From: Bradyrhizobium sacchari
GTDB taxonomy: Bacteria > Pseudomonadota > Alphaproteobacteria > Rhizobiales > Xanthobacteraceae
Direction: 5' to 3'
Assembly (NCBI RefSeq): GCF_002068095.1
Contig: NZ_LWIG01000026.1
Span: 187,857 to 251,856, forward strand
DNA: 64,000 nt
Translations under genes and position numbers: made by a program
In this document: one piece after another, positions 43,142 to 52,164 of the stretch
Position numbering within the stretch: position 1 is the stretch's first letter
Layout: every line of letters begins with the position of its first letter
The notes under the pieces: generated by a model
Told to the model about the DNA's origin: nothing
Databases searched by the model: none
Seen by the model: only the letters and a program-made list of their open reading frames with translations

Positions 43142-44375
43142 ATTTGGCCGCGCGCAGCGCCCGCAGCGCAATCGCCACGCAGATGACCATCAGCACCGCC
43201 GCGAGCAGGAACGGCGCGCCAGGCAGATGCAGCGGCGCGCTGGCGCCGATGAAGAACGAAAACGTCAGCGTGAACAGGAACGGGCCGACGAGCTGCGATA
43301 CGCTCTGCACGCTCGCGGTCGCGCCCTGCAGCTTTCCCTGCTGATCGGGCGCGACCAGCCGCGTCATCAGCGACTGCATGGCCGCCCCCGAGATGCCCCA
43401 CAGAGACAGCACGGGAATGCCGAGCCAGGACAGCGGTCCGGTCGGCGCAGAGCCCAGGATCACGAAGCCGATCGCGCCACAGCACAAGCCCATCAGCATC
43501 GCGTTCCGCTCGCCGAGCAGGCGCACGAGCGGGCCGATCGCGAGCCCCTGCACCACGATGGTGCAGACGCCGACCATGGCCAGCGTCAGGCCCACGGTCT
43601 TGGAATCCCAACCGTAGCGATAAGTCGCATAGAGCACGAAGGTCGAGGGCAGCACGACATGCGCGACTTGCGCGATGAAATTGACGATCGACAGCCCGGC
43701 CAGCGCCGCGTTGGAACGCAGCAGGTGGAACGCGCCGACCGGATTGGCACTCGTCCAGCGGAACGGCGCACGCTTCTCGGGCGCTAGCGATTCCGGCAGA
43801 ACGAAGAGCCCATAGAGCGCATTAGCAAAGCTCAAGGCCGCCGCGACCCAGAACGGCAGGCGCGGATCGATGTCGCCGAGCAGACCGCCGAGCGCCGGCC
43901 CCAGGACGAAGCCGGCGCCGAACGCCGCGCCGATCCTGCCGAACACCGCCGCCCGCTGTTCCGGCGGCGTGATGTCCGAGATGTAGGCGAAGGCGGTCGA
44001 GATACTCGCCGAGGTGATGCCGGAGATCAGGCGACCGATGAACAGCCACGTCAGCGACGGCGCGAGCGCCATCAGCACATAGTCGGCGGCAAGTCCGAAA
44101 TTCGACAGCAGCACCACCGGCCGCCGTCCGAACCGATCCGACAGCGCGCCAAGCATCGGCGAGAACACGAACTGCATCAGCGCCCAGGCGGTGCCGAACA
44201 GTCCGAAAATGCGCGCCGCATGCGCGGTGTCGTTGCCCACGAAGCTCTCGACCAGCTTTGGCAGGATCGGCATGATCACGCCGATCGCGAGCATGTCGAG
44301 CAGGATGGTGACGAAGATGAACGCGACCGCGCCGCGCCGGACCGGCGGTGCGCCCTGCGTCATCGCGTCGCTCAC
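43137..44375 (-). CDS. MFS drug-type efflux transporter (TetA-like)
   Basis: 412 residues, twelve membrane helices. [20 protein letters not shown] at helix 1 and [18 protein letters not shown] between helices 2 and 3 are typical of the TetA/TCR branch of the major facilitator family. Start GTG 44375 overlaps the der stop by four bases (GTGA), an unusual coupling of an efflux pump to an essential GTPase; ATG 44363 is an alternative. Substrate unknown. Confidence 0.87.
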   Translation of the reverse strand: MSDAMTQGAPPVRRGAVAFIFVTILLDMLAIGVIMPILPKLVESFVGNDTAHAARIFGLFGTAWALMQFVFSPMLGALSDRFGRRPVVLLSNFGLAADYVLMALAPSLTWLFIGRLISGITSASISTAFAYISDITPPEQRAAVFGRIGAAFGAGFVLGPALGGLLGDIDPRLPFWVAAALSFANALYGLFVLPESLAPEKRAPFRWTSANPVGAFHLLRSNAALAGLSIVNFIAQVAHVVLPSTFVLYATYRYGWDSKTVGLTLAMVGVCTIVVQGLAIGPLVRLLGERNAMLMGLCCGAIGFVILGSAPTGPLSWLGIPVLSLWGISGAAMQSLMTRLVAPDQQGKLQGATASVQSVSQLVGPFLFTLTFSFFIGASAPLHLPGAPFLLAAVLMVICVAIALRALRAAKS

Positions 44376-45754
44376 GACGGCCGCTTGCGCTTGTGGGCGA
44401 AGGGATTGGCCTTCTCGCGCAGGGTGATGCGCACCGGCGTGCCCGGCAGCTCGAAGGTCTCGCGCATGGAGTTGGTCAGATAGCGCAGATAGGATTGCGG
44501 CACCGCATCGGCTCGCGAACAGAACAGCACGAAGCTCGGCGGACGCGCCTTGGTCTGCGTGATGTAGTTCAGCTTCAGCCTGCGGCCGGACACCGCGGGC
44601 GGCGGATTGGCCTGGATCGCCTGCTCGAACCAGCGATTGAGCGCCGCGGTCGGCACGCGCCTGTTCCAGACCGCATAGGCGTCCTGGATCGCCTGCATCA
44701 GGCGGTCGATGCCCTCACCCATCAGGCCGGATACCGCGACGATCGGCACGCCCTTGACCTGCGGCAGCCAGTGATCGGCATCGCGGCGCAAGTTCGAGAT
44801 GGCGCCGCCGCCCTTGGTCTCCATCAGGTCCCATTTGTTGGCGGCGAGCACGATCGCGCGGCCCTCGCGCTCGATCAGATCCGCAATGCGCAGGTCCTGC
44901 TCCTCGAAGCGGTTCTGCGTGTCCATCATCAGCACGACGACTTCGGCAAAGCGCACCGCGCGCAGCGCGTCGGCGACCGAGAGCTTTTCCAGCTTCTCCT
45001 CGATGCGCGAACGCCGGCGCAGGCCGGCGGTGTCGAACACGCGAAAATCGCGACCCTTCCAGTTGATCTCGACCGCGATGGAATCGCGCGTGGTGCCGGC
45101 CTCCGGGCTCGTCAACAGGCGCTCCTCGCCGAGCAGATGATTGATCAGCGTCGACTTGCCGGCATTGGGCCGGCCGACGATGGCGACCCGGATCGGGCGC
45201 GTCGCGGCCTCCTCCTCGGAGAGCTGTTCGTCGTCCTCGATCTCGTCGTCCTCGACCGGCTCCGGCATGAGCTTGGCCAGCGCGTCGTAGAGCTCGCCCA
45301 TGCCCTCGCCGTGCTCGGCCGAGATCTGGATGGGATCGCCGAGGCCGAGCGCGAAGGATTCCATCGCGCCGGCATCGCCGTGCTTGCCCTCGCTCTTGTT
45401 GGCGACCAGCAGCACCGGCTTGTTGGCTTTGCGGGCGAAATCGGCGAAGGCGCGATCGGTGGGCGTGAGGCCGATGCGGGCATCGATGACGAAGAACAGC
45501 GCGTCGGCCTGCGCGATCGCGGTCTCGGTCTGCTCCTGCATGCGCGCGGTCAGCGAGCCCCTGGCGCCCTCGTCGAGGCCGGCGGTGTCGATGATGGTGA
45601 ACTGGAGGTCGCCGAGCCTGGCCTCCCCCTCGCGGCGGTCGCGGGTGACGCCCGGCAGGTCATCGACGAGCGCGAGCTTCTGTCCGACCAGGCGGTTGAA
45701 CAGCGTCGATTTGCCGACATTGGGCCGGCCGATGATGGCGATCGTGAAGGACAT
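44372..45754 (-). CDS. der: Ribosome-assembly GTPase Der (EngA)
   Basis: 460 residues with two tandem G domains: [16 protein letters not shown] plus DTAGLDE, and [16 protein letters not shown] plus [17 protein letters not shown], then a KH-like C-terminal domain ([17 protein letters not shown]). Der acts in 50S subunit maturation. An acidic linker ([16 protein letters not shown]) separates the G domains. It follows the YfgM and lipoprotein genes on the minus strand and is overlapped by the MFS gene. Confidence 0.96.
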   Translation of the reverse strand: MSFTIAIIGRPNVGKSTLFNRLVGQKLALVDDLPGVTRDRREGEARLGDLQFTIIDTAGLDEGARGSLTARMQEQTETAIAQADALFFVIDARIGLTPTDRAFADFARKANKPVLLVANKSEGKHGDAGAMESFALGLGDPIQISAEHGEGMGELYDALAKLMPEPVEDDEIEDDEQLSEEEAATRPIRVAIVGRPNAGKSTLINHLLGEERLLTSPEAGTTRDSIAVEINWKGRDFRVFDTAGLRRRSRIEEKLEKLSVADALRAVRFAEVVVLMMDTQNRFEEQDLRIADLIEREGRAIVLAANKWDLMETKGGGAISNLRRDADHWLPQVKGVPIVAVSGLMGEGIDRLMQAIQDAYAVWNRRVPTAALNRWFEQAIQANPPPAVSGRRLKLNYITQTKARPPSFVLFCSRADAVPQSYLRYLTNSMRETFELPGTPVRITLREKANPFAHKRKRPS

Positions 45755-45804
45755 CGGTCATTCGTGCGCTGCCGGGGCTGCGCCTGTCAATGCAGGTGGA
45801 ACTA

Positions 45805-46362
45805 TTAGCGCGAGAAGCTGCCGCTCGGCAGCGGCGCGGGGAAGCCGCCTTGCGATTGCTGCTGCGTGGTCTGGGTCGGCTGCGCCTGCTGAACGGGCTG
45901 ATCCGGCGGCGGCGCGGTGGTGCGCTTGCGCACGATCTTCTGCTTGGGCGGGGGCGCAGCCGTGGGCGGCGCGGCCTCGGGCTGGGCCTCGCCATCGACC
46001 TCGCCGGCGGGTGCATCGGCAGGCGCAGCGGCGGCGACCGGCTGATGGGTCTGCTGTCCAGTCTTCTTCGCCTTGGCACCCTTGGCCGGTTTGGCCGGCT
46101 CCGGCGGCGGCTCGGCGGGCAGAGCCGCGACGGCGGGCGCATTCGGATCCGGCTGCTGCGCGCCCTTGTACATGTCCTTGGGGACACCCTGCTCGAGGCC
46201 CGGAACGCCCTCGGGGAAGACCGGCTTGCGATCGCCCGGCAGCTTCTTCTTGGTGTCGAGGAAGTCGAGCATGTCGCTTGGATCGAAGCTGGAGCAGCCG
46301 CCCAGGACGCCGGTGAAGGCGATCAGGACGGCGGCTGCGATCAAGCGTGGCGTACGGCGCAT
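45805..46362 (-). CDS. Short lipoprotein in the BamB position
   Basis: 185 residues from ATG 46362 (MRRTPRLIAAAVLIAFTGVL). The lipobox GVLGGCSS predicts lipid modification at the Cys. The mature start, DPSDMLDFLDTKKKLPGDRK, is followed by PVFPEGVPGLEQGVPKDM and a Pro/Ala/Gln-rich tail. In E. coli the order is yfgM-bamB-der; here this protein stands where BamB would, but it has no beta-propeller. The KKLPG(D/E)R segment reminds me of the N-terminus of rhizobial BamB proteins, so it may be a reduced derivative; this is inference. Confidence 0.75.
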   Translation of the reverse strand: MRRTPRLIAAAVLIAFTGVLGGCSSFDPSDMLDFLDTKKKLPGDRKPVFPEGVPGLEQGVPKDMYKGAQQPDPNAPAVAALPAEPPPEPAKPAKGAKAKKTGQQTHQPVAAAAPADAPAGEVDGEAQPEAAPPTAAPPPKQKIVRKRTTAPPPDQPVQQAQPTQTTQQQSQGGFPAPLPSGSFSR

Positions 46363-46405
46363 ATCGTATCTCGTCAGGTCAGAGAGCCCGTCGGTCAGCT
46401 CTTGG

Positions 46406-47059
46406 TCAGCTTTTGGCGACGGGCGGCAGCAGGGCCGCCAGCGCCTCGGCACGGGAACGCAGGCCGGGCGGCGTCTCGCCGTCCTCGGCGATCGCGTCGA
46501 GCCATTTGCGGGTCGCGGTCATATCGTTGTTGCGCCAGGCCGACAGCGCCAGCATCTCGCGGGCGGTATGGCGGAAGGTCGATTTGGGGGTGGCGGAGGC
46601 CTCCAGCCGCTGCTGCATGTCGGCGTAGGAGGCGCTGTCAACCAGGAGGCCGGCGGCGCGGATCCTGGCCAGATCCTGCCATTCGCCACCGACACCGCGG
46701 TCGGCGGCGAGGTCGTCATACATCTTGGCAGCCGCCTTGGGATCGCGGCTGGCAGCCTCGGCGGCGGCGCGCAGCCGCGCCAGGGTGCGATAGCCGGAGG
46801 GAGCCTTGGCGGCGAGCTCGGTGAAGGCGGTCTCGGCCTCGGCATGCTTGCCCTGCTCAGACAGCGTGACGGCCTGCTCGAAGGCGGCGCCGGCCTCGGC
46901 GGCCTTCTTGGCCTCCAGATACTGGTAGGCGCGCCACCCGCCGACGGCGGCCACGATCAGCACCATCAGGGCGATGAAGTAGATCGAATACTTGTCCCAC
47001 AGCTTCTTGAACTGTTCGCGACGTACTTCCTCGTCGACTTCGTCAAATAATTCAGACAC
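46406..47059 (-). CDS. YfgM-like tetratricopeptide membrane protein
   Basis: 217 residues: cytoplasmic MSELFDEVDEEVRREQFKKL, one membrane helix (about residues 26-44, YFIALMVLIVAAVGG), then a periplasmic tetratricopeptide-like helical domain (GAAFEQAVTLSEQGKHAEAE; TAFTELAAKAPSGYRTLARL). In E. coli YfgM associates with the SecYEG translocon and PpiD. It heads the YfgM-lipoprotein-Der-MFS run. Confidence 0.86.
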   Translation of the reverse strand: MSELFDEVDEEVRREQFKKLWDKYSIYFIALMVLIVAAVGGWRAYQYLEAKKAAEAGAAFEQAVTLSEQGKHAEAETAFTELAAKAPSGYRTLARLRAAAEAASRDPKAAAKMYDDLAADRGVGGEWQDLARIRAAGLLVDSASYADMQQRLEASATPKSTFRHTAREMLALSAWRNNDMTATRKWLDAIAEDGETPPGLRSRAEALAALLPPVAKS

Positions 47060-47238
47060 TTATGCTAATCCCATGCCCGTCCGGGTACGCGCGCCAAAGC
47101 GTTCGCGTCAGGAATCCCGTCCCCGTGTGGCGGCGAGGTACCCTAACGATATGGCGGTGGCAAGGCAAAGCGAGCCCGATCAAGGCGTTAACCACCCGGC
47201 CGAGCCCGGGAGCCGCCTGCTCGCTCAGGTTCCCAAGC

Positions 47239-48828
47239 TCATCCCAACAACTCGCGCAACTGCCGCTTCAGCACCTTGCCATTGGCGTTGCGCGGCAGCG
47301 GCTCCGATGTGATCGCCATGGTCTCGGGCACCTTGTAGTCGGACAGCCGCTCAGCGCACCAGGCGCGCAAATCGGTGTCGGAAACGGGCGCGCGCGTCAC
47401 CACCACGGCGTGGACGCGCTCGCCCAGCACCGGGCAGGCCCTTGCGATGATCGCGCTCTCGATCACCGCTGGATGGCCCGCCAGCACGGATTCAACCTCG
47501 GCCGAATAGATCTTCAGGCCGCCGCGATTGATCATGTCCTTCTGCCGGTCGAACACGCGGACGAAGCCTTCCGCATCGACCGAGCCGAGATCGCCCGAGT
47601 GCCAGAACCCGGCCGTGAAGCTTTCGGCAGTGGCCTTCGGATTGTTCCAGTAGCCCTTGATGACGGAGGCGCTCTGAATCCAGAGCTCGCCGATCTCGCC
47701 AGGTGGAAGTTCGCGCCCGTCCGCTCCCATCGCGACGATGCGCGCGCCGGGGCACGGCAGGCCGACGCTGTCGAGATGGCTCGCCGTCAATTCGCCGGGC
47801 ATGATGGTCGAGGGCGATGTCGTCTCCGTCGCGCCGTAGCAGTTCATCAGCTTCAGGCCGGGAATCGTCGCCTTGAGCTTCTCGATGGTGGCGACAGGCA
47901 TCGGCGCGCCACCGAAACCGCCGATGCGCCAGCTCGACAGATCATAGCTGTCGAAGTCGGGCTGGAGCAGACAGAGATTGTACATCGCCGGCACCATCAC
48001 GGTGTAGGTGACGCGCTCGCGCGCGGCGAGCTTGAGATAATCGGCCGCCTTGAACTCCGGCATGATGATCAGCGTGCCACCACAGCGGATCATGGTCGTG
48101 ATGTTGGCAACGACGCCGGTGACGTGGCCGAGGGGCACAGCTGCGATCGAACGATCCGCTGCCGTCAATTGCAGGCAGGACACGAACACCATCGAGGAAT
48201 GGACGATGTTGCAATGAGCCAGCATCGCGCCCTTCGGCTTGCCTGTCGTGCCCGAGGTGTAGAGGATCATCGCGGTGTCCTCTTCGCTCGTCTCGACCGG
48301 GGCCGGGGCCAGCGGATTGTCTGCGAGCACCGCAAAGTGCGACAGATGCGGATCGTCGCCGACAGCGATGCGGTGGATCACATCGGGAACGTCGCGGGCA
48401 TCGGGCAGCCGCCCGGCGAGCCCCGCCTCGTGGATCAGGATCTTCGCGCCGCAATCGGCAAGCACATAGGCGATCTCCGGCCTCTGCTGGCGCGTGCTGA
48501 GCAGCACCGTGACCAGGCCCTCATGCGCGGCGGCGAACAGCAGCAGCGGAAATTCGATGCGGTTGCCGAGCAGGATCGCGACGCGATCACCGCGCTGCAG
48601 GCCGAGCTTGCGAAAGCCCGAGGCGATCCGCGCGGCGTGCTCCACCGCCTGCCGCCAGCTCAGGCGGACATTGCCTGCGATCAGCGCTTCGCCATCGCCA
48701 TTGCGCGCGCAGGCTTCCGCGATCATCGCCCAGAGACTCCCCGGCCGGTCGCGGAACGCCGGCACCACCCGGTCGCCAAAGCGCGCCTCGTGCCGCATCG
48801 GCGGGATATTTGATTGTGACCAGTCCAT
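47239..48828 (-). CDS. AMP-forming acyl-CoA ligase / synthetase
   Basis: 529 residues from ATG 48828, which follows GGAGG. ANL-superfamily motifs: ILYTSGTTGKPKGAMLAHCN (AMP-binding P-loop), LMNCYGATETTSP, WHSGDLGSVDAEGFVRVFDR, KDMINRGGLKIYSAEVE and the catalytic Lys region LPRNANGKVLKRQLR. It adenylates a carboxylic acid and transfers it to CoA; the acid (fatty, aromatic or other) is not readable. Confidence 0.9.
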   Translation of the reverse strand: MDWSQSNIPPMRHEARFGDRVVPAFRDRPGSLWAMIAEACARNGDGEALIAGNVRLSWRQAVEHAARIASGFRKLGLQRGDRVAILLGNRIEFPLLLFAAAHEGLVTVLLSTRQQRPEIAYVLADCGAKILIHEAGLAGRLPDARDVPDVIHRIAVGDDPHLSHFAVLADNPLAPAPVETSEEDTAMILYTSGTTGKPKGAMLAHCNIVHSSMVFVSCLQLTAADRSIAAVPLGHVTGVVANITTMIRCGGTLIIMPEFKAADYLKLAARERVTYTVMVPAMYNLCLLQPDFDSYDLSSWRIGGFGGAPMPVATIEKLKATIPGLKLMNCYGATETTSPSTIMPGELTASHLDSVGLPCPGARIVAMGADGRELPPGEIGELWIQSASVIKGYWNNPKATAESFTAGFWHSGDLGSVDAEGFVRVFDRQKDMINRGGLKIYSAEVESVLAGHPAVIESAIIARACPVLGERVHAVVVTRAPVSDTDLRAWCAERLSDYKVPETMAITSEPLPRNANGKVLKRQLRELLG

Positions 48829-48898
48829 CGGAGGGCCTCCGCTTGTTGCTTTGTCACCTTCCGCGCATGGCGACGTGGAGCCGTCTTGCGCCGATCGG

Positions 48899-49483
48899 TT
48901 AGACGCCCACGACGGGAACACCGATCACGACGGGATGGAACGCAAAGGCCAGCGCCAGATAGGCGACGACGCCGACAGCAACCGCGATCAGATCGTTGGT
49001 AACGCCACCCACCGGAATCGGCGGGCCGCCGGCATCCTTGCGATGTTTGAGCGAGATGCGGTCATAAACGGCCCAGCCCAGGAACGAGCCGAACAGGATG
49101 ATGGAGCCGAGATCGCCATTGGCGAGCAGATGCGCGGCCGCCCAGAGCTTGATGCCGGCCAGCATCGGATGCTTCAGCGTCGCATAGATGCGGCCGCGCA
49201 AATAGGAGGCGACCACCAGGATGACGGCGGGCAGCATCAGCGCCAGCGTGATGTGCTTGAGCGCCTTCGGCGGGTACCAGACGTCGATCCAGCCGGAGCT
49301 GCGATAATGGGAAAAGCCCCAGATGATCAGCGCCAGCCCCGCAAGCGAGACCGCCGAATAGAGGAGCTTGTAGGTCCCCTCGCCCAGCCTGGCGATGGCC
49401 TGCGTGCGCGCCTCGCGTTTCGTGGTGAAAACATGGGCCGCGAAAAACAGCACCAGCCCCAGGATCATGACCAGCAGACCCAC
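48899..49483 (-). CDS. NnrU family membrane protein
   Basis: 194 residues from GTG 49483, preceded by GGGGAGG with a 5-base spacer; the longer ATG frame is not family-like. Membrane helices: LLVMILGLVLFFAAHVFT, LLYSAVSLAGLALIIWGF, plus about three more. YPPKALKHITLALMLPAVIL and LKHPMLAGIKLWAAAHLLAN are typical of NnrU proteins, first described in nitric-oxide-related loci. No nitrogen-oxide genes are nearby here. Confidence 0.83.
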   Translation of the reverse strand: MGLLVMILGLVLFFAAHVFTTKREARTQAIARLGEGTYKLLYSAVSLAGLALIIWGFSHYRSSGWIDVWYPPKALKHITLALMLPAVILVVASYLRGRIYATLKHPMLAGIKLWAAAHLLANGDLGSIILFGSFLGWAVYDRISLKHRKDAGGPPIPVGGVTNDLIAVAVGVVAYLALAFAFHPVVIGVPVVGV

Positions 49484-49551
49484 GACATCCTCCCCTTTTG
49501 GCAAGCGCCCCGTCTCTGGCGTATCATCGATTGGCCGGTGGTCGCAACTCT

Positions 49552-49698
49552 CACCCCTCATGGTGAGGAGCGCGCCCTTGCGCGCCGTTGCCGGACGATG
49601 CTGCGCATCGCCAGGCGAACCATGCAGGCCCGGCTGCCGCAACGACCGGGCCTTTCATCCTTCGAGACGCGCGCGAGCGCGCTTCCTCAGGATGAGGG
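49552..49698. repeat. Composite inverted repeat cluster
   Basis: Three short modules: CTCATGGTGAGGAGCGCGC near 49558, a GGCCCGGCTGCC...CGGGCC pair near 49628-49652, and CATCCTTCGAGACGCG (49658) mirrored by CCTCAGGATGAGG near 49697. The last module pairs as CATCCT...AGGATG. It fills the space between the nnrU start and the end of the next gene on the minus strand, and resembles repeats I have seen often in Bradyrhizobium spacers. Confidence 0.65.
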
Positions 49699-49705
49699 GA
49701 TAACG

Positions 49706-50284
49706 CTATTTTCCGGGCTCGCGGTTATCGACATAGCGGATCGCGATCGGCCGGCCGGCCAGTGCGCCGCCGAGACCGCTGGTGAATTTCAGCGGCAGGC
49801 AAGCCTTCAGCGATGAATTGATCGCGTCGAGATAGCTGGTTCGGATATCTGTCGGTGCACTCGCGGTCGCGTATGTGAGGCGCGGCGGGCCAATCAGGCC
49901 GCCAGCCTTGTTGAAGCTGAACCGCACCGACATCTGCATGCCCGCCCGCGCATTGTCGGCTGGCGGCGACCAGCAGCTGCGCAGCTCGGCGAAGAGGTCG
50001 CCGATCGTGTCGAGATCGTGATCCGGCTTCTGGTATTTGGCGCGGTCGGCCTCGGACGGAACGCTCTCGATCGTGAGCTGGAGATTTTGCCCGTAGGGAT
50101 AGTCCATCTCGGGAATGCAGGGGCCGGGCTCGAGCGGGCTGCAATAAGACGGCGTGCAGGGCCGGCCGTCGAGCACGCTGCACGGCTCGTGCGAAAATGG
50201 AATCGGATTGATCTGGCGTCGCTGCGCGTCGGCGGCGCCAGCCGATATCGCCAGCAGGATGAAAACGAGAATGCCGCGCCACAT
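49706..50284 (-). CDS. Secreted hypothetical protein
   Basis: 192 residues from ATG 50284 (MWRGILVFILLAISAGAADA). Signal peptide ends near ADAQ. A cysteine/proline motif, EPCSVLDGRPCTPSYCSP, LEPGPCIPEMDYPYGQNL, is followed by a domain with MQMSVRFSFNKAGGLIGPPR and SSLKACLPLKFTSGLGGAL, reminiscent of TonB/TolA C-terminal domains, though weakly. Function unknown. Confidence 0.7.
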   Translation of the reverse strand: MWRGILVFILLAISAGAADAQRRQINPIPFSHEPCSVLDGRPCTPSYCSPLEPGPCIPEMDYPYGQNLQLTIESVPSEADRAKYQKPDHDLDTIGDLFAELRSCWSPPADNARAGMQMSVRFSFNKAGGLIGPPRLTYATASAPTDIRTSYLDAINSSLKACLPLKFTSGLGGALAGRPIAIRYVDNREPGK

Positions 50285-50381
50285 GATGCGAGCTCGCGAT
50301 GTCACTCGGACAAACGTGGCATCGGCAATGAACACGTCAAGTCCGCGCGCGTTCACATGCTCGCGCGCGAAGGGCGGCGCC

Positions 50382-52004
50382 CTACCCCTTCTTCTTGACG
50401 TCCTTGACGTTCGCGAACTCGATGCCCTCGGCGCGCTCTCGGGTGTAGCCGAGATAGAACTCGTTGCGGGCGAGATACACGGGATCGCCGTCCACGTCGT
50501 CCGCGATGCTCGAGGTGTTGGCCGCGATGAATGTGTCGAGCTTCTTGCGGTCGTCCGAGGAGACCCAGCGCGCCAGCTGGAACTCGCTGACCTCGAATTC
50601 GACCGGCAGCGAATATTCGGCCTCCAGGCGCGCCTTCAGCACGTCAAGCTGCAGCGCGCCGACCACGCCCACCAGCGCCGGGGCGCCGTCGCGCGGGCGG
50701 AACACCTGCACCACGCCCTCTTCGGACATCTGCTGCAGCGCTTCCTTCAGCTTCTTCGCCTTCATCGCGTCGGTGAGACGGACGCGGCGGACGATTTCCG
50801 GCGCGAAGCTCGGCACGCCGACGAAGGTGAAATCCTCGCCCTCGGTCAGCGTGTCGCCGATGCGCAGCGTGCCGTGATTGGGAATGCCGACGACGTCACC
50901 GGCGAAGGCTTCGTCCGCGACCGAACGGTCCTGCGCGAAGAAGAATTGCGGGCTCGACAGCGGCATGCTCTTGCCGGTGCGCACGAGCTTCGCCTTCATG
51001 CCGCGGCTCAGCTTGCCGGAGCAGAGGCGCGCAAAGGCGATACGGTCGCGGTGGTTCGGATCCATGTTGGCCTGGATCTTGAACACGAAGGCGCTCATGC
51101 GCGGATCGGTCGCCTCGACCTTGCGCTGGTCGCTCTCCTGCGCGCGCGGCTCGGGCGCGAACTTGCCGAGACCTTCCAGCAAATCGCCGACGCCGAAATT
51201 GCGCAGCGCGCTGCCGAAATAGACCGGCGTCAGATGGCCTTCGCGGAAGGCGCCGAGCTCGAAGGGTTTTGATGCCTCGGTGACGAGCTCGAGCTCGTCT
51301 TTTACGGCTCCGACGTCGAGGTTGGCGTTGAGCTTGGCGAGCTCGGCGATCTCGATCTGCTGCGCCGCGCCGGTCTTGGCACCGCCGCCTTCGAGCAGGC
51401 GCACGCCGCCATTGACGACGTCGTAGGTGCCGAGGAAGTCGCGGCCGCGCCCGACCGGCCAGGTCATCGGCGTGGTGTCGAGCGCCAGGGTCTTCTCGAT
51501 CTCGTCGAGCAGCTCGAACACGTCGCGGCTCTCGCGGTCCATCTTGTTGATGAAGGTGATGATCGGGATGTCGCGCAGACGGCACACCTCGAACAGCTTT
51601 CGGGTGCGCGCCTCGATGCCCTTGGCGGCGTCGATCACCATCACGGCGGAATCGACCGCCGTCAGCGTGCGATAGGTGTCTTCCGAAAAGTCCTCGTGGC
51701 CCGGCGTGTCCAGCAGGTTGAACACGAGGCCTTCGAACTCGAAGGTCATGACCGAGGTCACGACCGAGATGCCGCGCTCGCGCTCGATCTTCATCCAGTC
51801 CGACCGCGTGTTGCGCCGCTCGCCTTTGGCCTTGACCTGACCGGCGAGATTGATGGCGCCGCCGAACAGCAGCAGCTTCTCGGTCAGCGTGGTCTTGCCG
51901 GCGTCGGGGTGGGAGATGATCGCGAAGGTCCGCCGCCGCGCCACCTCGGTGGCAATCGGGGAACGGGCCGGCGATTCGGCTGCGGTGGTGGCGATGTCGG
52001 ACAT
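50382..52004 (-). CDS. prfC: Peptide chain release factor 3
   Basis: 540-residue translational GTPase that removes RF1/RF2 from terminated ribosomes. Motifs: FAIISHPDAGKTTLTEKLLL (P-loop), ERGISVVTSVMTFE (switch I), LLDTPGHEDFSEDTYRTL (G3) and FINKMDRESRDVFE (NKxD, G4). C-terminal RF3 domain with GALQLDVLKARLEAEYSLP. Divergent from the sugE riboswitch region. Confidence 0.96.
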   Translation of the reverse strand: MSDIATTAAESPARSPIATEVARRRTFAIISHPDAGKTTLTEKLLLFGGAINLAGQVKAKGERRNTRSDWMKIERERGISVVTSVMTFEFEGLVFNLLDTPGHEDFSEDTYRTLTAVDSAVMVIDAAKGIEARTRKLFEVCRLRDIPIITFINKMDRESRDVFELLDEIEKTLALDTTPMTWPVGRGRDFLGTYDVVNGGVRLLEGGGAKTGAAQQIEIAELAKLNANLDVGAVKDELELVTEASKPFELGAFREGHLTPVYFGSALRNFGVGDLLEGLGKFAPEPRAQESDQRKVEATDPRMSAFVFKIQANMDPNHRDRIAFARLCSGKLSRGMKAKLVRTGKSMPLSSPQFFFAQDRSVADEAFAGDVVGIPNHGTLRIGDTLTEGEDFTFVGVPSFAPEIVRRVRLTDAMKAKKLKEALQQMSEEGVVQVFRPRDGAPALVGVVGALQLDVLKARLEAEYSLPVEFEVSEFQLARWVSSDDRKKLDTFIAANTSSIADDVDGDPVYLARNEFYLGYTRERAEGIEFANVKDVKKKG

Positions 52005-52091
52005 GGCGGGAGCGTTTGGCAGGGAAAATGGGCTCGATCAAGCCCGATTTGGCGATTGCGGAGCCCCTCGGCCAGCCCCATATCGCCGCTT

Positions 52092-52159
52092 TGGGAGGGA
52101 CGACCCTCCTATCCCACCAGCATATCTGCCGCGGGGACGACCCTGCCGTGAATGGAGGG
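52092..52159 (+). promoter_or_regulatory. Guanidine-II (mini-ykkC) riboswitch
   Basis: Two tandem hairpins with identical ACGA loops. Hairpin 1: GGAGGG-ACGA-CCCTCC (52094-52109, extendable to 52092-52111). Hairpin 2: GCGGGG-ACGA-CCCTGC (52131-52146, one G-U pair). A 21-base linker separates them. Paired stem-loops with ACGR loops define the mini-ykkC motif, which senses free guanidine. The Shine-Dalgarno GGAGGG at 52154-52159 is perfectly complementary to the 3' arm of hairpin 1, so it can be sequestered when guanidine is absent. The next gene is a sugE/gdx exporter, the usual target. Confidence 0.88.
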
Positions 52160-52164
52160 CCGTC

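Noticed and set aside
47062-48813. Plus-strand open frame of 583 codons
   Set aside because: Antisense to the acyl-CoA ligase, whose motifs are complete.
48899-49483. Denitrification locus based on NnrU
   Set aside because: No nor, nir or nnr genes are nearby; the NnrU family is also found outside such loci.
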